Positions 61,804 through 64,000 of a DNA stretch of 64,000 nucleotides are shown one piece after another. This DNA is from an uncultured Prevotella sp. (GTDB lineage Bacteria > Bacteroidota > Bacteroidia > Bacteroidales > Bacteroidaceae). Below the pieces are notes generated by a model, which made no database searches, was not told the DNA's origin, and saw nothing but the letters and a program-made list of their open reading frames with translations. Every line of letters starts with the position of its first letter. The stretch's first letter is position 1. The DNA is taken from the NCBI GenBank assembly GCA_900770395.1, contig CAAGKM010000030.1, positions 603,508-667,507 of the forward strand. Reading direction: 5' to 3'. The position numbers were made by a program, and so were the translations under genes.

Positions 61804-63597
61804 ATGAAAGATTTCTATTTGAGCAAACAGCGTGAGTATGATGATGAACTGAAGAGGTTGAAGGCACGGAGCCGTTTGTATCTGTATGGCAAGTTGCTGT
61901 CGTTTGCAGCGGCTTGTGCCTTCATATATATAATATGTACGCGCGAGAGCGGTTGGTCTGTGGCATGTGCTGTGCTGGCGTTGGCTGTGTATGCTGCGCT
62001 TTATTGGACTGACTATAAGTGCATGGAGCGTATTGATGTCTGCAGAAGAAAGATTGAGAGGTGTGGCAACGAACTTAAATATCTGGCTGGTGACCTGACT
62101 CCGTTCGACGATGGTGAGAGATATGTGGACAGTACGCATAAGTTTGCCTACGACCTTGATGTGTTCGGGCAATCATCGCTCTTTCAGCGCATTAACCGTA
62201 CTATAACGAAGAAGGGCAGCGACAGGCTTGCTCATAAACTCACGTATTTGTGTATGGACAGGGATGAGATACGCGCATCGCAGGATGCCGTTGCCGAGCT
62301 CAGCGCCATGCACGACTGGAGGATAATGTTTCTCACCAATCCGCCTGTGGACAACAGTATTGATCGGCTGGCGAGGCTGGTGGGAGAGGGCAGTTACAGC
62401 AAATGGATGATTAAGTCGGCTCTGCCCGTTGTGTCGGTGGCTGTAACGGTGATTTCGCTCGTGGCAGGCATTGCTGGCATTGTGCCTATGACACTGTTCA
62501 CGGTAATGTTCTCGCTTCAGTTTGCAGCATCCTATATGGCGTTCAGGGCATCCAATAAGACAGGCAGCAATATCGGCAGGCTGCATGACGAATTTTCCAG
62601 TTATCTCGCCATTATGAAGAATGTGGAGGAAGCTGATTTCAAGTCGTTGAAACTTAGACGCTTGAAAGAGACCCTGATTGATGGTGACAACTCGTGTATG
62701 ACCTCCTTCCGCCGCTTGTCGCGCATACTGAACCTTTTCGACCAGCGCAACAATGTCATTGTCTATATCCTGTTCAATGGGGTTGCGCTCTATGATGTGT
62801 TTATTATGCGGCGTTTCGTGAGATGGGGCACGCAATATCTTCCATACGTCGGACCGTGGACAGATTGCGTGGCTGAGATTGATGCCCTGGTGAGCCTTGC
62901 CACTTATGCTGCCAATAATCCCGCCAACACTTTCCCGCAGATTTTTGATGACGACAGCGAGAGCGTGATTGAGGCTGTTGATGTCTGCCATCCGTTTTTG
63001 GCTGCTGAGACAGCCGTTCCCAATAGTTTCAAGCTGCAAAAACATAACATTGCCATTGTCACGGGGGCGAATATGGCTGGCAAAAGCACATTTCTACGCA
63101 CCATCGGTGTCAGTTATATCATGGCAAGTTGCGGCTTGCCGGTGTGTGCCCGCTCTTTCGGCTTTTCCATTGTCTCGCTGTTCTCAAGTATGCGCACCAC
63201 TGACAATCTTTCTGAAAACATCTCTTATTTCAACGCCGAGCTTATTCGTTTGGAACAGCTGATTAATCATGTCAAGCGCCACAAGTTTACACTTATTATC
63301 CTTGATGAGATACTGAAAGGCACCAACTCGAAGGACAAACTTGAAGGCTCGGTGCTGTTCCTTGATGAGATTGCGCAGTATGATGTGTCTGCAATTGTTG
63401 CCACTCATGATCTTGAACTGGCAAAACGGAATGCCGGCAACAGTATGCTTTATAAGAATTATTGTTTTGAGATTGAACTTTCAGAGAATATAATCTATTC
63501 GTATAAAATTAGGGATGGAGTGGCACAAAATCTTAATGCCTCATGGTTGTTGGCGAGGATTTTGAGCAAAAAAAATAAAAATGAAAATTTGTCTTAA
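61804..63597 (+). CDS. Membrane-bound MutS-like ATPase
   Basis: A 597-residue protein. Two hydrophobic segments lie near residues 30-65 (LLSFAAACAFIYIICT, ACAVLALAVYAALYW) and two more near 205-250 (ISLVAGIAGIVPMTLF). The C-terminal ~190 residues are a MutS-type ATPase: IVTGANMAGKSTFLRTI (Walker A near 421), then LIILDEILKGTNSKD (Walker B), and an ATHDLELA motif. The MutS mismatch-binding and connector domains are absent. Its role is unknown; membrane-linked MutS-like ATPases are common in Bacteroidetes and need not take part in mismatch repair. Confidence 0.85.
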   Translation: MKDFYLSKQREYDDELKRLKARSRLYLYGKLLSFAAACAFIYIICTRESGWSVACAVLALAVYAALYWTDYKCMERIDVCRRKIERCGNELKYLAGDLTPFDDGERYVDSTHKFAYDLDVFGQSSLFQRINRTITKKGSDRLAHKLTYLCMDRDEIRASQDAVAELSAMHDWRIMFLTNPPVDNSIDRLARLVGEGSYSKWMIKSALPVVSVAVTVISLVAGIAGIVPMTLFTVMFSLQFAASYMAFRASNKTGSNIGRLHDEFSSYLAIMKNVEEADFKSLKLRRLKETLIDGDNSCMTSFRRLSRILNLFDQRNNVIVYILFNGVALYDVFIMRRFVRWGTQYLPYVGPWTDCVAEIDALVSLATYAANNPANTFPQIFDDDSESVIEAVDVCHPFLAAETAVPNSFKLQKHNIAIVTGANMAGKSTFLRTIGVSYIMASCGLPVCARSFGFSIVSLFSSMRTTDNLSENISYFNAELIRLEQLINHVKRHKFTLIILDEILKGTNSKDKLEGSVLFLDEIAQYDVSAIVATHDLELAKRNAGNSMLYKNYCFEIELSENIIYSYKIRDGVAQNLNASWLLARILSKKNKNENLS

Positions 63598-63706
63598 TGA
63601 CGCAGCCTTTTAATATAATAAATAATGTGTATTGCATATTCTCGCTGATATAAATCAATAGTGCTATAAAAAGTTGGATAAAAACTAAAATTTTTCCTCG
63701 AAAAGT

Positions 63707-63737
63707 TTTGTGGTTTAGAAAAAAGTGCGTACCTTTG
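63707..63737 (+). promoter_or_regulatory. Strong promoter, probably of an rRNA operon
   Basis: TTTG (63707-63710), 19 bases, TACCTTTG (63730-63737): an exact consensus. No gene follows within the window. The transcript contains GTTCTTTGAAAG near 63798, like the boxA-bearing leader of Bacteroidales rRNA operons. Confidence 0.65.
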
Positions 63738-64000
63738 CACTCGCTTTTGAGAAATACCTCAGCAATGAGACCTCGGGGCAAGATTAAGAAAGAGTTCTTT
63801 GAAAGATTTACATGACAGATAGTAGTACAAGAAGCGGGGTCATTTCTTGTTGGGAACAATGGGACTTGACCTTGGGTAATTGAACGAACCGACAATTCTT
63901 TCCGCTTTTATGCGGATGAGAATATGGTGTTTACTTTAAGCTTCAAATTATGAAGAGGATGGTCATCCGGTCAGACAAACGCAAAGTTCCTGTCCATTTC
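63738..64000 (+). other. Probable rRNA operon leader (16S lies beyond the window)
   Basis: No credible protein gene is present. The segment GTTCTTTGAAAGATTTACAT, the following AGTAGTACAAGAAG and later words resemble leaders before 16S rRNA in Prevotella and Bacteroides as I remember them. The 16S gene itself is not in view, so this is an inference. Confidence 0.5.

Overview
The window looks like the chromosome of a Bacteroidales species, most likely Prevotella or a close relative. The evidence is the promoter pattern seen before many genes (TTTG, 19-20 bases, TAnnTTTG), the Bacteroidetes form of the cell-division cluster (an FtsL-like protein, a PBP with a PASTA-type tail, no murF between murE and mraY), membrane-anchored TPR/AraC regulators and a desulfoferrodoxin. 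No species call is possible from sequence reading alone.

Layout. (1) 1-5.0 kb, minus strand: a secreted GH3 glycosidase cut by the window edge, an AraC regulator, and gyrB. (2) 5.06-5.66 kb: a nested inverted repeat. (3) 5.76-12.93 kb, minus strand: a compact RiPP (ribosomally made, post-translationally modified peptide) operon. It has a small Cys-rich precursor gene that is easy to miss (12755-12925), two SPASM radical SAM enzymes, a YcaO cyclodehydratase, a B12-type radical SAM protein and an unknown membrane protein, joined by 4-base stop/start overlaps. (4) 13.2-32.05 kb, plus strand: an integrative mobilizable element with two tandem tyrosine recombinases, an excisionase-like protein, a replication-type winged-helix protein, a DnaC-like ATPase and a MobV relaxase. 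Its cargo is a defence block: controller-type HTH, 5mC methyltransferase, probable endonuclease, ParB-like protein, SNF2 helicase, DUF3883 nuclease-like protein, then a possible Vsr remnant, an AlbA/Schlafen-type protein and an ABC-like ATPase.

(5) 32.8-34.0 kb: tRNA-Glu and rpsT (minus) diverge from recO (plus). I recall rpsT and gyrB as close neighbours in related genomes, so the whole 5-32.8 kb stretch is probably an accessory island between them. (6) 34.06-49.98 kb, minus strand: the dcw operon mraZ-rsmH-ftsL-ftsI-murE-mraY-murD-ftsW-murG-murC-ftsQ-ftsA-ftsZ, preceded by three 10-base-spaced GTGG boxes that fit the MraZ operator. (7) 50.6-63.6 kb: desulfoferrodoxin, an esterase, an unknown secreted protein, a chromate-transporter half, purL, a TPR/AraC membrane regulator, an OmpA lipoprotein, a GNAT, a NimA-like flavoprotein and a membrane MutS-like ATPase. 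(8) 63.7-64.0 kb: a strong promoter and leader that look like the start of an rRNA operon running out of the window.

Two kinds of short tandem repeat recur in the core region. Heptamer arrays (TnnnCAC) sit at gene junctions, several running through stop codons, and two unrelated 22-base-period arrays lie before mraZ and between murC and ftsQ. The best candidates for undescribed systems are the RiPP operon and the six-gene methyltransferase/ParB/SNF2/DUF3883 module.
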